Of a DNA stretch of 64,000 nt, positions 52,476 to 62,064 are shown one piece after another (the first letter of the stretch is position 1; each line of letters opens with the position of its first letter). The notes under the pieces were generated by a model, which was not told where the DNA came from, ran no database searches, and was given only the letters and a program-made list of their open reading frames with translations. The position numbers and the translations under genes were made by a program. Location: NCBI GenBank assembly GCA_964609625.1, contig CAZSRS010000004.1, positions 124,001 through 188,000 of the forward strand, written 5' to 3'. This DNA is from G963674665 sp964609625. GTDB taxonomy: Bacteria > Desulfobacterota > Desulfovibrionia > Desulfovibrionales > Desulfovibrionaceae.

Positions 52476-52656
52476 TTTTTTTTCCGTTGATTTGACCATT
52501 ACTTCACAAGTGAACAGCTTTCGGTTATGCTTCAACATTGTTTTGTTTGTATCAGTTCTCGGAGGAGGCGATGGACAGTTCGCCATGCCCGGCAAAGCCG
52601 ACGGTAATGATCGGTTATGGACCACAGTAACGGACGAGTGCATCCAGGGAGGCGCC

Positions 52657-53091
52657 ATGCTCAAATGGGTAGCGCAACAGATGGGGATAGTCCCGTTGTC
52701 GGTGCAAATGGAGCAGGCCAGACAGTTCAGTGAAAAGCTCAAAAAAGTGGGGAGTACCGAGAAGGGGCATATTGCCGATATGGTGGCCGAATACAGAATC
52801 GCCTTTGAGAAGCGGGGCATCAGGGTCTCGGATCCACTGGCCTACGTCAAGGAAAAACCAGCCATCATCACCCGGTTCGAAGAGTTTCTCAAGGATTTGC
52901 AAAATACCAACGAGACGGTCAAGACCGCGGCCATCATCATCTGGCTGCACACCTTGCGGGCGGCCCTAGCCGGGAACAAGGACGCAAATCATGAGTATAT
53001 GGGTATTGTCAGGAACATGTGGAAGGTTTTGTCGGAAGGTTTTTCAGACATCAGCGGCGTGGATGATTATCCCAAGGGTTTCAAGCCCTGA
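52657..53091 (+). CDS. Unknown cytoplasmic helical protein
   Basis: A 144-residue soluble protein: MVAEYRIAFEKRGIRVSDPLAY then FLKDLQNTNETVKTAAIIIW. It is helical and I name no family. ATG 52657 follows GGGAGGCGCC, a strong ribosome site; the longer open frame starting at 52237 overlaps the small gene and is unlikely. It lies in the run of small genes before the PilB-type ATPase. Confidence 0.65.
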   Translation: MLKWVAQQMGIVPLSVQMEQARQFSEKLKKVGSTEKGHIADMVAEYRIAFEKRGIRVSDPLAYVKEKPAIITRFEEFLKDLQNTNETVKTAAIIIWLHTLRAALAGNKDANHEYMGIVRNMWKVLSEGFSDISGVDDYPKGFKP

Positions 53092-53170
53092 ACCCCGGCT
53101 ACGGCATTGACGCGCAGCAGCTTTCGAAGGTCATGGGCATCGGGACGACAACGAGCGAAAGGTGGAAGGC

Positions 53171-53635
53171 ATGAACAATCTCGAAATTATAGCCGGTTCA
53201 ATTCTGCTGGGTGGCGCTGCGGCATTCATGGCCGTGCAACTGCTCATTTTCCTGGGCAGCATCGTCATAAGCGTGATCGGTCTGTTGAAAGAACGCAAGT
53301 TCAGCACTAAATATTTCTTCGTATGGCTTAAATCCGTCGCCGGCATCGCGGCCTGTATCATCATCATTTCCCTTGGGGACTATATCTTCCGGAACATGTT
53401 GGGCTACAAGTACGAGATTCTGGACATGTTCATTTTCTGGTCCATTCTCGCGCTCACCATTCTCGGATTCATCATGCACGTCGCGCGACGCATCAAGCGT
53501 GCCTACGACATGGTCTCCACCCCCGAATTCGACGTTTTCCATGCAACTGTGGAGGACAAGCAGAGCATCGACGATTACGTGAAGAAGAATCTCGAGCTTC
53601 TGCGTCTCCTTCAGGATGGCGGCGAGGATAAATGA
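53171..53635 (+). CDS. Three-helix membrane protein, unknown
   Basis: A 154-residue protein with hydrophobic segments at residues 8-32, 50-68 and 85-104 (ILDMFIFWSILALTILGFIM), and a polar C-terminus with ending DGGEDK. No family is recognised. ATG 53171 follows a GGTGGAAGG; a GTG three codons upstream is an alternative. Position before the PilB-type ATPase hints at, but does not prove, a role with it. Confidence 0.6.
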   Translation: MNNLEIIAGSILLGGAAAFMAVQLLIFLGSIVISVIGLLKERKFSTKYFFVWLKSVAGIAACIIIISLGDYIFRNMLGYKYEILDMFIFWSILALTILGFIMHVARRIKRAYDMVSTPEFDVFHATVEDKQSIDDYVKKNLELLRLLQDGGEDK

Positions 53636-53752
53636 CCCGCGGGTTCAAGATGATAAGGGTTGGCGATGTCCTGGATATCATTTTCAAGTGCCGTGCCCGA
53701 AGAGACGGCGCCGACATTCACCTCGCGGCGAATCCGCGGGGGGAGTGAGAGC

Positions 53753-55468
53753 GTGTTTTCCAAGTCCAAGAAACTCATTGGGCAAATGCTTGTGGATGCC
53801 GGTGTATTATCCCAGGATGATCTGGATAGTTGCCTGCGCGAACAGAAGCTCAGCAAACAGAAGCTCGGTAATATCCTGATCAGCCGGGAACTCGTCACCG
53901 AGGATCAGTTCCTCTCGGTGCTCAGCCGCCAACTTAAGGTCAAGCGGTTGAATTTCAAGAATTTTCAGCCCAATCCCGGACTCAAGGATATCCTGCCCGA
54001 AACCGAGGCCGCCAAGCTGCATGTGGTGCCGCTGTTCAAGAAAGGCTCCCTGCTCATGGTGGCCATGCGCGATCCCACCGACATCGCCAGCATCGACAGT
54101 GTGGAGCGCATCACCCGGCTGGAGGTCGAGCCGGTCATCTGCAACGCCAGTGAACTCGATTTCATCACGGTTGCCGTCTATGGCAGGAAATTTACCGAGG
54201 AAGAGGAAATAATTCCGGATTTTGAAGACGTGGATGTAGAGTCCGAGAGCGAGGAGGCAACAGGCAAGGAGGATCTGAACATCACCTCCCTGCAATCCAT
54301 GGCCGAGGATGCTCCCGTCATCAAATTCGTCAACTCCATCCTGCTGCAGGCGCTGAACAAGCGCGCCAGTGACGTGCACATCAATCCCAAGGAAGACAGG
54401 ATTGACCTGCGCTATCGTATCGACGGTGAACTCAAGGAATTCGCTTCGCCGCCGAAGAAGTTTTTTCTGCCGCTGGTTTCGCGGATCAAGCTGATCTCCA
54501 ACCTGGACATCTCGGTGAACAGGGTGCCCCAGGACGGCCGCTTCACGTATCGCGTGCGCGACAAGGAAATCAGCGTGCGCACCTCTACCCTGCCCACCAT
54601 CTACGGGGAAAAGATCGTGCTTCGCCTGCATGTGCAATCAAGCCATGGGCTTTCCCTGGATCAGCTGGGTATGGGCGAAAAAGAACGGGAGGTCCTGGAG
54701 AAGGCCCTGATCAAACCCTACGGCATGATCCTGGCAACCGGCCCCACGGGCAGCGGCAAGAGCACTCTGCTCTACTCCCTCATCGAGCGCATCTGCTCCC
54801 CGAACATCAACATCGTGACCCTGGAGGACCCCGTGGAGAGCCGACTCCCCGAGGTCACCCAGGTGCAGCTCAATGCCAAGGCCGGCATGACCTTTGCCAG
54901 CGGCCTCCGCTCCATCCTGCGTCAGGATCCGGACGTGATCATGGTGGGCGAGATCCGTGACGTGGAGACAGCCAAGATCGGCATCCAGGCTGCCATGACC
55001 GGCCACAAGGTGCTCTCTACCCTGCACACCAACGACGCCTCGGGCGCGGTCTCGCGGTTCATCGAAATGGGCATCGAGCCCTTCCTGATCTCCTCCACCC
55101 TGCTCGCGGTGGTGGCGCAGCGGCTGGTTCGCAAACTCTGCCCCTATTGCGTGGAGCCCTACGAACCCGACCTCACACAGCTGCGCACAGTGATCAAGTC
55201 CCCTCCTCCGGGGCAGAAAATCCATTTCTTCCGCAGCAAGGGGTGCCCCAACTGCGAGCACATGGGCTACAAGGGGCGGGTGGGAGTCTACGAGGTCCTG
55301 CAGGTGGACAACACCATCAAGGAGCTGATCCTCAAACGGGCTTCGGCCTTCGCCATCAAGCAGAAGGCGGTGCAAACGGGCAAGCTGCGTACCCTGAAGA
55401 TGGACGCTGCCTTCAAGGTCCTGCAAGGGGTCACCTCGCTGCAGGAATACCTGACCGTGGCCATCTGA
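53753..55468 (+). CDS. PilB/GspE-type ATPase with possible MshEN domain
   Basis: A 571-residue secretion ATPase. The N-terminus has two MshEN-like repeats: IGQMLVDAGVLSQDDL and LGNILISRELVTEDQF. The ATPase core has Walker A GPTGSGKSTLLYS, Asp-box IVTLEDPVESRL, Walker B IMVGEIRDVETAK and His-box STLHTNDASGA, and a four-cysteine zinc motif (CPYC, CPNC). Such ATPases extend type IV or Msh pili; MshEN domains bind c-di-GMP. I chose GTG 53753, with GGGGGGAG eight bases upstream. No other pil genes lie in the window. Confidence 0.93.
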   Translation: MFSKSKKLIGQMLVDAGVLSQDDLDSCLREQKLSKQKLGNILISRELVTEDQFLSVLSRQLKVKRLNFKNFQPNPGLKDILPETEAAKLHVVPLFKKGSLLMVAMRDPTDIASIDSVERITRLEVEPVICNASELDFITVAVYGRKFTEEEEIIPDFEDVDVESESEEATGKEDLNITSLQSMAEDAPVIKFVNSILLQALNKRASDVHINPKEDRIDLRYRIDGELKEFASPPKKFFLPLVSRIKLISNLDISVNRVPQDGRFTYRVRDKEISVRTSTLPTIYGEKIVLRLHVQSSHGLSLDQLGMGEKEREVLEKALIKPYGMILATGPTGSGKSTLLYSLIERICSPNINIVTLEDPVESRLPEVTQVQLNAKAGMTFASGLRSILRQDPDVIMVGEIRDVETAKIGIQAAMTGHKVLSTLHTNDASGAVSRFIEMGIEPFLISSTLLAVVAQRLVRKLCPYCVEPYEPDLTQLRTVIKSPPPGQKIHFFRSKGCPNCEHMGYKGRVGVYEVLQVDNTIKELILKRASAFAIKQKAVQTGKLRTLKMDAAFKVLQGVTSLQEYLTVAI

Positions 55469-55540
55469 TTTCATTTCCACTTCAAACAAGCTTGGAAATG
55501 GAAAGCGCGCCAGTACCTTCTCGATAAACAGAGTATTTCA

Positions 55541-55575
55541 CCGTACCAGGCAAAATCCTCTCTTGCCTGGTACGG
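55541..55575. terminator. Bidirectional hairpin after pilus ATPase
   Basis: CCGTACCAGGCAA (55541-55553) pairs perfectly with TTGCCTGGTACGG (55563-55575). It lies between the convergent PilB-type and DUF4911 genes, 72 bases after the PilB-type stop, so it may end both transcripts. The following A-rich sequence is not a full T-run on the plus strand. Confidence 0.6.
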
Positions 55576-55617
55576 AAAATCAACCGTACTGGACGTGGTT
55601 GTAATTCGTAACTCGAA

Positions 55618-55878
55618 TCATACCGACAACTCCTCCAACGGCAGCATGGCCTTGAATCCTTCCAGAGCTTCGCGGAGTTCAGCGGTCTGGTCCGGGGAGT
55701 GGGTGATTTTGACCACGGCCTCCCAGCGGTCCAGGACACTGACCAGGCCGAGGTTGTCGTGGGCCTCGAGCAAAAAACGCAGCCGTGCCACGTCCGGGCG
55801 TGGCAGGCGCAGGTAGATGCAGGCCGAGCGGTGGCATGCCGGTCGCATGCGCGGCAGGCGGGATTTCCCGCGGCTCAC
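55618..55878 (-). CDS. DUF4911-family small protein
   Basis: An 86-residue protein: IYLRLPRPDVARLRFLLEAH then GLVSVLDRWEAVVKITHS, a DUF4911 match typical of Desulfovibrio. It resembles a ferredoxin-like alpha/beta fold. GTG 55878 overlaps the M24 peptidase stop in GTGA; a later ATG at 55848 is the alternative. Function unknown. Confidence 0.75.
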   Translation of the reverse strand: MSRGKSRLPRMRPACHRSACIYLRLPRPDVARLRFLLEAHDNLGLVSVLDRWEAVVKITHSPDQTAELREALEGFKAMLPLEELSV

Positions 55879-56954
55879 AGGACGCGGGCTCCGTCCTCGG
55901 TGATCAGGAGCATGTGCTCCCAGCGTATCCCCCCCCACGTGGGATCGTAGAGCCCAGGCTCGACGGTCACCATCATGCCGGGTTCCAGCAAGGCCGTGGC
56001 GCCGGGGCCGAGGCTAGGGAACTCGTGGGTCTCCAGGCCGATGCCGTGTCCCAGGGCGTGGGTGAAACGGCTGGCCATCCCATGCTTTTCGAAGCATTTT
56101 TTGGCGACGTCGTAAAGGTCGCAGATTGCCAAGCCGGGCCGGGCAGCCTCGATGGCCAGGCGCTGCGCCTCCCGCACCAGCTCCCGAGTGCGCAGGAACC
56201 GCTCCGATGGTTTGCTCCCCACCCACACCGTGCGGGTCTGGTCCGAGCAGTAGTCGTCCACCCTGCCGCCCACGTCAACCAGCACCAGGCATTCCTCGCG
56301 GATCACGGTGTCGCCAGGTACGGCATGGGGCAGGGCGGCGTTGGCGTCCACGGCCACGATAGGTGCAAAGGCCAGTTCGCTGGCGCCCAGGGTCCGGAAG
56401 AGCTTTTCGATCTCCCAGGCAGCTTGGCGCTCGGTCATGCCGGGTTGCAAGAGTTCAGGCAGCCTGTCCATGACCTCGTGGTTCACGGCAGCCGAGCGCT
56501 CCATGCGCTGGATTTCGGCCATGGTCTTGGTCTTGCGCAACCCCTCCACCAAGCCTTGCAGGGGCCTGGTTTCCAGCTCTTCGGACAGATAATGCCAGGT
56601 GTGCACGCTCATGGATTTCGATTCGATGCCCAGGGGCAGGTTCGAACCGGCGCCCAGCTCCTTGATCTTGTCGCGTTGCTTGGCACGTTCAAAACCTGAG
56701 CTGATGAAGATGCGTTCCTCGGGCCAGAGTCTGCGCGCCGCGTCCAGGTAACGGGGATCGGTGAACAGCCAGTCGTCGCCAAAGGCCGAGATCAGGAGCT
56801 GGCCGGCGGTTTCGTTGCACTGCGGGTCGTGGAGTTCGAAGCCGCTGAGGTAGTAGCGGTTGGCGGGGTGACTGACCAACAATCCCCAGATTCCGGCTTC
56901 CATGATGGGGTGGCGCAGGGCCTCGCGTCGCGCCGCCCAGGTGTTTGCGTTCAT
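55875..56954 (-). CDS. M24 family aminopeptidase (Xaa-Pro-like)
   Basis: A 359-residue enzyme with a creatinase-like N-domain (RYYLSGFELHDPQ) and a pita-bread metallopeptidase domain. Metal ligands: Asp in LVLVDVGGRVDDYCSDQTR (two), His in LGHGIGLETHE, Glu in VTVEPGLYD and in IRWEHM. It removes N-terminal residues, often before proline. Its ATG overlaps the stop of the upstream flavoprotein in ATGA and its stop overlaps DUF4911 in GTGA. Confidence 0.93.
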   Translation of the reverse strand: MNANTWAARREALRHPIMEAGIWGLLVSHPANRYYLSGFELHDPQCNETAGQLLISAFGDDWLFTDPRYLDAARRLWPEERIFISSGFERAKQRDKIKELGAGSNLPLGIESKSMSVHTWHYLSEELETRPLQGLVEGLRKTKTMAEIQRMERSAAVNHEVMDRLPELLQPGMTERQAAWEIEKLFRTLGASELAFAPIVAVDANAALPHAVPGDTVIREECLVLVDVGGRVDDYCSDQTRTVWVGSKPSERFLRTRELVREAQRLAIEAARPGLAICDLYDVAKKCFEKHGMASRFTHALGHGIGLETHEFPSLGPGATALLEPGMMVTVEPGLYDPTWGGIRWEHMLLITEDGARVL

Positions 56955-58303
56955 TTGCCGACCTTGTAAGTGGTTTCAGGTTTGTCCAGGAGCATGCGCT
57001 CGCTCCATTCCACTCCCTGCATCACGGAGTGATCCATGTTGGCGACTTCGTATTTCCAGCCTCCGAAACGCCCCCTGGAGTATATACCGCGTTCCTCAAG
57101 CCAGGGAATGATGGTGTTCAGGGCCGCGTCGCGTGCCAGGGTGGGAATGGGATAGCCGTAATCCACGGCCATTTCCCAGCGGGTTGTTGTCCTGTCCGCT
57201 TCCTCGGGGAGCATCATGCCGGTGTTCACCAGGCCCTGGATAGTGCTTTGCATCAAGGAATTCAGGTTTTCCGGCTTGTGTGCGGACATGGACGTCTCGG
57301 CCATGAGCCCCCGGGCGCCCCCCGCGGGATACACGTTGTTGGGGGAGTAGTTGTGGAAGTTCGTCAGTCGGTAATAGGGGCAATTGTCTTCCGGGAAATA
57401 CATCCAGCAGGTGTCGTCCTCTCTGGTGCCGGGCACTCCCACGCCGGCCACGTAGACACCGTTGTGGGCGAGGTTGCCGGCGGCGTCGCGGACACTGTCC
57501 GGGGCCTGATCCAGGAGTTCGCGTACCAGCAGGTCCAGGGGGCCGGTGTTGAGCAGGTGTTCGTAGCGCACCGGGCCTCTGCGTGTGTGGGCCACGCGGT
57601 TGGCGGTGTCGATACCGGTCACGGGGCACTCGGTGATGATCTTGTCCTCCACGCCCTTGGCGATGCCCCGGAAGATGGCGCCTGTTCCACCGTGCAGCGG
57701 GAAGCTGAAGACCCTGTTCGGACCCCACCCCACGTCGTCCAGTTCCAGGACGAGGTTTTTGAGTATCATTTCCAGGTCCACCACACTGACGCGCTCCCCG
57801 ATCCAGGTGAAGCCCATGTCCTCGGGCGGTGTGGCCCAGACCTTGAAATTGTATGGATGCATGAAATGCTTGGCGATACCGGGTCCGAAGACGTAGTCGA
57901 ACCACTGGGCGAAATTCTCCGGGTGCTTCTCGGGCCTGTGTCCGGGCAGGAGGCCCTGCACGCACTCCCATTGCAGTTCCCTGGGCAGGTGGCGGATGTT
58001 GTTTTGGAAGGGATAGGGGATCCAGCGTCCCGCGATACGTACCCTGGCGATGCGCTGATGCTCCAGGTATTGGCCTTGGAGAACGTTATCCAGGAGTTTG
58101 TCGTAGTATTCGTAGTGCGAGAAGAGCACGTGCCCCCCGATGTCCCAGGTGAAGCCCGCGTTGTCGGTGAAGCTTGCGGCCAGCCCTCCCACATAGGGGT
58201 TGCGCTCCAGGATCAGGAAGTCCTCATGCTTCAGTTCGCGCATTCGCCAAGCCGCGCCCAGTCCCGTGGGGCCGGCGCCGACGATCAGGTGTTTCACGCG
58301 CAT
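56951..58303 (-). CDS. FAD-dependent oxidoreductase, UDP-galactopyranose-mutase-like
   Basis: A 450-residue flavoprotein. The FAD loop VGAGPTGLGAAWRM opens the chain. ERNPYVGGLAASFTDNAG, FTWDIGGHVLFSH and YPFQNNIRHLP match the UGM/protoporphyrinogen-oxidase-like family used in nucleotide-sugar and surface glycan pathways, with GGWKYEVANMDHS at the end. It may isomerise or oxidise a sugar; the reaction is unproven. ATG 58303 follows AGGAGGACCGAGT. It leads M24 peptidase and DUF4911 in a coupled run. Confidence 0.85.
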   Translation of the reverse strand: MRVKHLIVGAGPTGLGAAWRMRELKHEDFLILERNPYVGGLAASFTDNAGFTWDIGGHVLFSHYEYYDKLLDNVLQGQYLEHQRIARVRIAGRWIPYPFQNNIRHLPRELQWECVQGLLPGHRPEKHPENFAQWFDYVFGPGIAKHFMHPYNFKVWATPPEDMGFTWIGERVSVVDLEMILKNLVLELDDVGWGPNRVFSFPLHGGTGAIFRGIAKGVEDKIITECPVTGIDTANRVAHTRRGPVRYEHLLNTGPLDLLVRELLDQAPDSVRDAAGNLAHNGVYVAGVGVPGTREDDTCWMYFPEDNCPYYRLTNFHNYSPNNVYPAGGARGLMAETSMSAHKPENLNSLMQSTIQGLVNTGMMLPEEADRTTTRWEMAVDYGYPIPTLARDAALNTIIPWLEERGIYSRGRFGGWKYEVANMDHSVMQGVEWSERMLLDKPETTYKVGK

Positions 58304-58449
58304 ACTCGGTCCTCCTTGCCGTTGCTGTGGGGTCAGAATCATCGGAACAGTGGAAAAACGTGATTTTCTTCAATGCTCCCTTCCGCTTCGCTTCAGGCGC
58401 GCATGTCCTGCGCACGTGAGTATTTTACCCTTTTCAAGAAAAAAGTGCC

Positions 58450-60081
58450 TTAGTCGCGCGCCAAGCCCAGGCCTTGTTCCACGTCATGGATATTTTCACT
58501 CAGGTCCTGCCAGAGCTGGAGCATCTGGGCGGCCTGGAGGTGGCGCAATTCTTCGGGATCAAACCTCCGGGCCAGGCTGTCGGTTATGTCCGTCCACGCG
58601 TTGTCTTCCCGATCTCCGCAACTAGAGCCGATTCCCAGACCATGGGGCGTCCGGTGCGAGACCACGAGCCCGCCTTGATGGCAACAGAAGTGCCCTTGCA
58701 TGGCGCGACGGAGGTCGCGTCCGAGATACTCCAGTTCTCCTGCAGGGGGCAGGATGTCGAATCCCCCCCAGGCCCGCAGTTCCTGAAGGGAAAAAAGGCG
58801 GCAGCAGGATGCGGTGGACAGGCATGGTCTGACCGACTGGAACTGTCCGCGTCCGGGAACCTGGCCATGGAGCCGCGAAAGACGGAACTCCGGCCGTTGC
58901 TCGACAGCCACCCCCTGGGGGCGGGGGTGAATGTGCAGGTCCGTGGCCAGCAGCAGTTCGGGGTTTCCAGGCGCGTGCAGGGAGCAGCCCCAGGAGGCGG
59001 CTTCAGGGCGGTGTTCGCGCGCCGCATGCAGTTTGGTGAGCCAGTCCTCGGGCAGACGCAGGTCGTCGTCCACCAGGGCAACGAATTCCATCTCCGCCAG
59101 CAGAGGGAGTTCGATCAACATGTTGCGAGCCGCGGCCGGATCCATGCCCTGGGGCACGCGCATCACGTGCAGTGCTTCCTGCCCCAGGTTGTGTTTCCAG
59201 ATGTCGAGCAGCGAGGCCGTGGCGTCGCGGGAGTCGTTGTCCAGGACCACCACGAGGCTGAGACCATGGCTGGCGGCCAGGTCGTCCATGGTCTCGGCGA
59301 GACGATGGACGTTGTCCCTGGTTTGCAGGAGCACGGCAGTCAGGGGCATGACGTTCATGTTGGGAAGAGGTTGGATGGCGGCGTTCACCCGCTGCAAAAG
59401 ACTGGCGTGCCAGGGCCTGGCGAGCAGGACTTCACGCCAGAGCTCCAGGGCCGCGTCATGTTCGTCCATTCGCCAGAGGACTTCTGCCCTGCGCTCCGCG
59501 GGCAACAGCCAGGCGGCATTTTGCATGCATCTGTCGTAGGCCTTTTCCGCCCGGCACCATTCGCCGGCAGCGAAATGGCGCTCGGCCTGCAGAAAGTCCA
59601 GCAGCGGTTCAGCCCCGGATAGGCGGAGGGGGTGCATGCGTCGGATGCGCTCAAGGACTTCGTCGCCGCGCCCCAGCTCCAGACCGAGCAGTTCCAGCTG
59701 ACGCGCCCAGAAGAGATTGTCGGGTTCCGTCTCGCAACCCTCCGCGGCCAGGGCAAAGGCTCTGTGCGGGTCCACGCCCCTGGCCTGCTCCATGCGGTGG
59801 CGCAGATCGGCCTGGCGGGGTTCGGACCAGGCCGAGGCCACCAGTTGCGGGCAAGGACCCTCGGCTGCCGGAAGCTGGCCGGCCAGTCCCCCTTCGAGGG
59901 GCGCGTTCTCCCACGCAGCGCGCAACAGCTCCCTGGCCAGGCCGCCGGGAACGCCTCCAGGTTGGAAGGCCATGGCCCGGACAGCCGCTTCGTGCAACTG
60001 CCGCCAGCCCACACTGCCCACGAGCAGGAGTTCCTGCAAGCTCGAGGGCAGCGTGTCCCAGGCGCGTCGGATCATGGCCAT
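58450..60081 (-). CDS. Family-2 glycosyltransferase with helical N-terminal module
   Basis: A 543-residue protein with the same layout as the gene at 45736: an N-terminal TPR-like helical half (AFALAAEGCETEPDNLFWA; RAEVLWRMDEHDAALELW), then a GT2 domain with LTAVLLQTRDNVHRL, VVVLDNDSRDATAS and the DDD motif FVALVDDDLRLPEDW. It may glycosylate surface protein or polysaccharide. It lies just downstream of dsbD on the same strand, 27 bases apart. The C-terminal acceptor motifs are less clear than in the paralogue. Confidence 0.8.
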   Translation of the reverse strand: MAMIRRAWDTLPSSLQELLLVGSVGWRQLHEAAVRAMAFQPGGVPGGLARELLRAAWENAPLEGGLAGQLPAAEGPCPQLVASAWSEPRQADLRHRMEQARGVDPHRAFALAAEGCETEPDNLFWARQLELLGLELGRGDEVLERIRRMHPLRLSGAEPLLDFLQAERHFAAGEWCRAEKAYDRCMQNAAWLLPAERRAEVLWRMDEHDAALELWREVLLARPWHASLLQRVNAAIQPLPNMNVMPLTAVLLQTRDNVHRLAETMDDLAASHGLSLVVVLDNDSRDATASLLDIWKHNLGQEALHVMRVPQGMDPAAARNMLIELPLLAEMEFVALVDDDLRLPEDWLTKLHAAREHRPEAASWGCSLHAPGNPELLLATDLHIHPRPQGVAVEQRPEFRLSRLHGQVPGRGQFQSVRPCLSTASCCRLFSLQELRAWGGFDILPPAGELEYLGRDLRRAMQGHFCCHQGGLVVSHRTPHGLGIGSSCGDREDNAWTDITDSLARRFDPEELRHLQAAQMLQLWQDLSENIHDVEQGLGLARD

Positions 60082-60108
60082 GGTCCTGACCTCACGGAGG
60101 CAGCGGGC

Positions 60109-62064
60109 TCAGCGGGGGGCAAACGTCTGCTCCAGGGCGTCTTCCATCTGCGATGGTGTGAACAGGTCGCGCAGCACCAGTGGGCTGGTGCTCTCCTCGC
60201 CTTTGGGGAAGAGAGCCACCACCGGGATGCTCTGGCTGCCCAGGGCCTCCAACAAGGCCTGGGCCTCGGGATTGTGTTCGGTCAGGTCGGCCTGAAGAAA
60301 GATGATATCGTATTTATCCTTCCACTTGGCCAGGCGCCGGGGCGCCAGGGTTGTTTTTTCCAGGGCCTTGCAATTGGGGCACCAGTCCGCCGTGAAATCG
60401 ATCATCATGTTCTTGCCGCCAAGCACGTCGTTGAAGCGGTTGCCGCTGAATTCCAACCAGTCTTCCTGCTGCACGGGATGGCGCAGGGTCCAAAGGGCCA
60501 CTGCCAGCAGCACGGTGAGGGCGATGCCCCGGATGACCAACATCCGGAGCCTGGGATCCAGGAGATTGGTCCAGGAACCCCAGATCCAGGCGGCGAAGGC
60601 CGTGCCCAGCAGCAGGATCATGGCCTGGAGCTTGTAGGCCTGGGGCAGGATGTAGAGCAGGTAGACGCAGGTGGCCATGAGGAAGAAGCCCACGAGCCGT
60701 TCCAGATGGATGGTCCAGCTACCGGGTCTGGGGAAGAGGCGCACCAGCTCGGGGCGAAAGGCCATGAGCACATAGGGTGAGGCCATACCCGCGCCGATGA
60801 ACAGGAACACGGAGATGATGGTGGAGGGCGCCTGGGTCAGGGTCCAGCCCAGCACGCCACCGAGAAACGGGCCGCTGCACGGGGTGGCCAGCAGCGTGGC
60901 CAGGAACCCGGTGAACAGGGCCTGGGACTTGTTGTTCTTGCCGGCCACTCCGCCCTTGAGGTCAACGATGGGCAGGTCAAAGACGCCGAACAGCGAGAGC
61001 CCCAGGCCGAAGATAACGGCTGTGACGGCCATGACCAGCAGCGGTTTCTGGAACAGCTGCCCCCAGGCCAGGCCGGCCGCTCCGAGCACCACGCCCAGGA
61101 TAACGAAGTAGAGCATGATGCCGGCGGCGAAAAAGATGTTGTGCTCCCGGAAATGCCGCATCTTGATTTCCGGGTTGTCGATACCCGAAGCCAACAACAG
61201 GGAACTGAGTTTGAGGCTGACCACGGGGAGCACGCAGGGCATGAAGTTGAGGATCAGGCCGGCGATGATCGCCAGCAGCGCGGCCTTGCCCAGGCCGCGT
61301 ACCTCCAACTTGGGCTGGAAATAGCGGGGCACCAGTTGGAGCAGTTCAGGGGTCTCGGTGAGTTCCACCCCGGACGAGGGCCGTGGTGCTGCGTCGGCCT
61401 GCTGTATGGGCAGGGGCGCTTCCTGGTCACCGGAGTCCTGCATGGCGTTCAGGAACGCGGGCCACCAGAGCTGGCTGTCGGCGTCGGGAAGGGTGTCGGG
61501 GTCGAGGTCCTGCATTTCGATGAGCACATCTTCCTGGACAGGCCAGCAGCTGGTGTCGGAACAGAGCAGCAGGCGCAGGGAGCCGACCAGGAGCAGCGTT
61601 TCCTGGGTCTCTCCGTAGAGGCCCACGAAGATCGGAGTCTTGTCCTGGTAGACTTCCACTATCAGGGAAGGGTCGAAAGAGTCGGGCTTGTGCTTTCCCT
61701 GGGGGTAGAAAACCCGCGCGTTCATGCCCGGCGGCGGGGTCACGGCGAGGTCGGTGGGCTGTCCCGTGGGGCCAGGCTTGTGTCCGTAGGCGTAGTGTCC
61801 AGGGTTGGGCTCCAGCCAGAAGACAGTCAGCAGTTGTGGCAAACCGGGACCGTCTGGGCCGAATTCCTGGATACCTGCTCCAGACAAGGTTTCGGAGTCT
61901 TTGACCTGGAAAACTTCCCAGCTCAGGGAAAATGGAGCTGATTCCAGCGAAACGGCTTTCCGCGCGAAGATCGTGAGGTTGGAGAGAAAAAGGGTCAGAA
62001 CGAGGCAGAGGATCAGGCGGAGCGGGCCACGTAGAGCCACAGAGCCCGAGGTCAGAGCAGCCAT
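60109..62064 (-). CDS. dsbD: Thiol:disulfide interchange protein DsbD
   Basis: A 651-residue protein. A signal region is followed by the periplasmic alpha domain with a redox pair in LLCSDTSCWPVQ. The membrane domain has CVLPVVSLKLSSLL and TPCSGPFLGGVLGW, whose Cys carry electrons across the membrane. The C-terminal thioredoxin-like gamma domain has DWCPNCKALE. It feeds reducing power to periplasmic proteins such as cytochrome c assembly factors. ATG 62064 follows GGAGGTGAATGT and overlaps the moeA 3' end by 13 bases. Confidence 0.95.
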   Translation of the reverse strand: MAALTSGSVALRGPLRLILCLVLTLFLSNLTIFARKAVSLESAPFSLSWEVFQVKDSETLSGAGIQEFGPDGPGLPQLLTVFWLEPNPGHYAYGHKPGPTGQPTDLAVTPPPGMNARVFYPQGKHKPDSFDPSLIVEVYQDKTPIFVGLYGETQETLLLVGSLRLLLCSDTSCWPVQEDVLIEMQDLDPDTLPDADSQLWWPAFLNAMQDSGDQEAPLPIQQADAAPRPSSGVELTETPELLQLVPRYFQPKLEVRGLGKAALLAIIAGLILNFMPCVLPVVSLKLSSLLLASGIDNPEIKMRHFREHNIFFAAGIMLYFVILGVVLGAAGLAWGQLFQKPLLVMAVTAVIFGLGLSLFGVFDLPIVDLKGGVAGKNNKSQALFTGFLATLLATPCSGPFLGGVLGWTLTQAPSTIISVFLFIGAGMASPYVLMAFRPELVRLFPRPGSWTIHLERLVGFFLMATCVYLLYILPQAYKLQAMILLLGTAFAAWIWGSWTNLLDPRLRMLVIRGIALTVLLAVALWTLRHPVQQEDWLEFSGNRFNDVLGGKNMMIDFTADWCPNCKALEKTTLAPRRLAKWKDKYDIIFLQADLTEHNPEAQALLEALGSQSIPVVALFPKGEESTSPLVLRDLFTPSQMEDALEQTFAPR

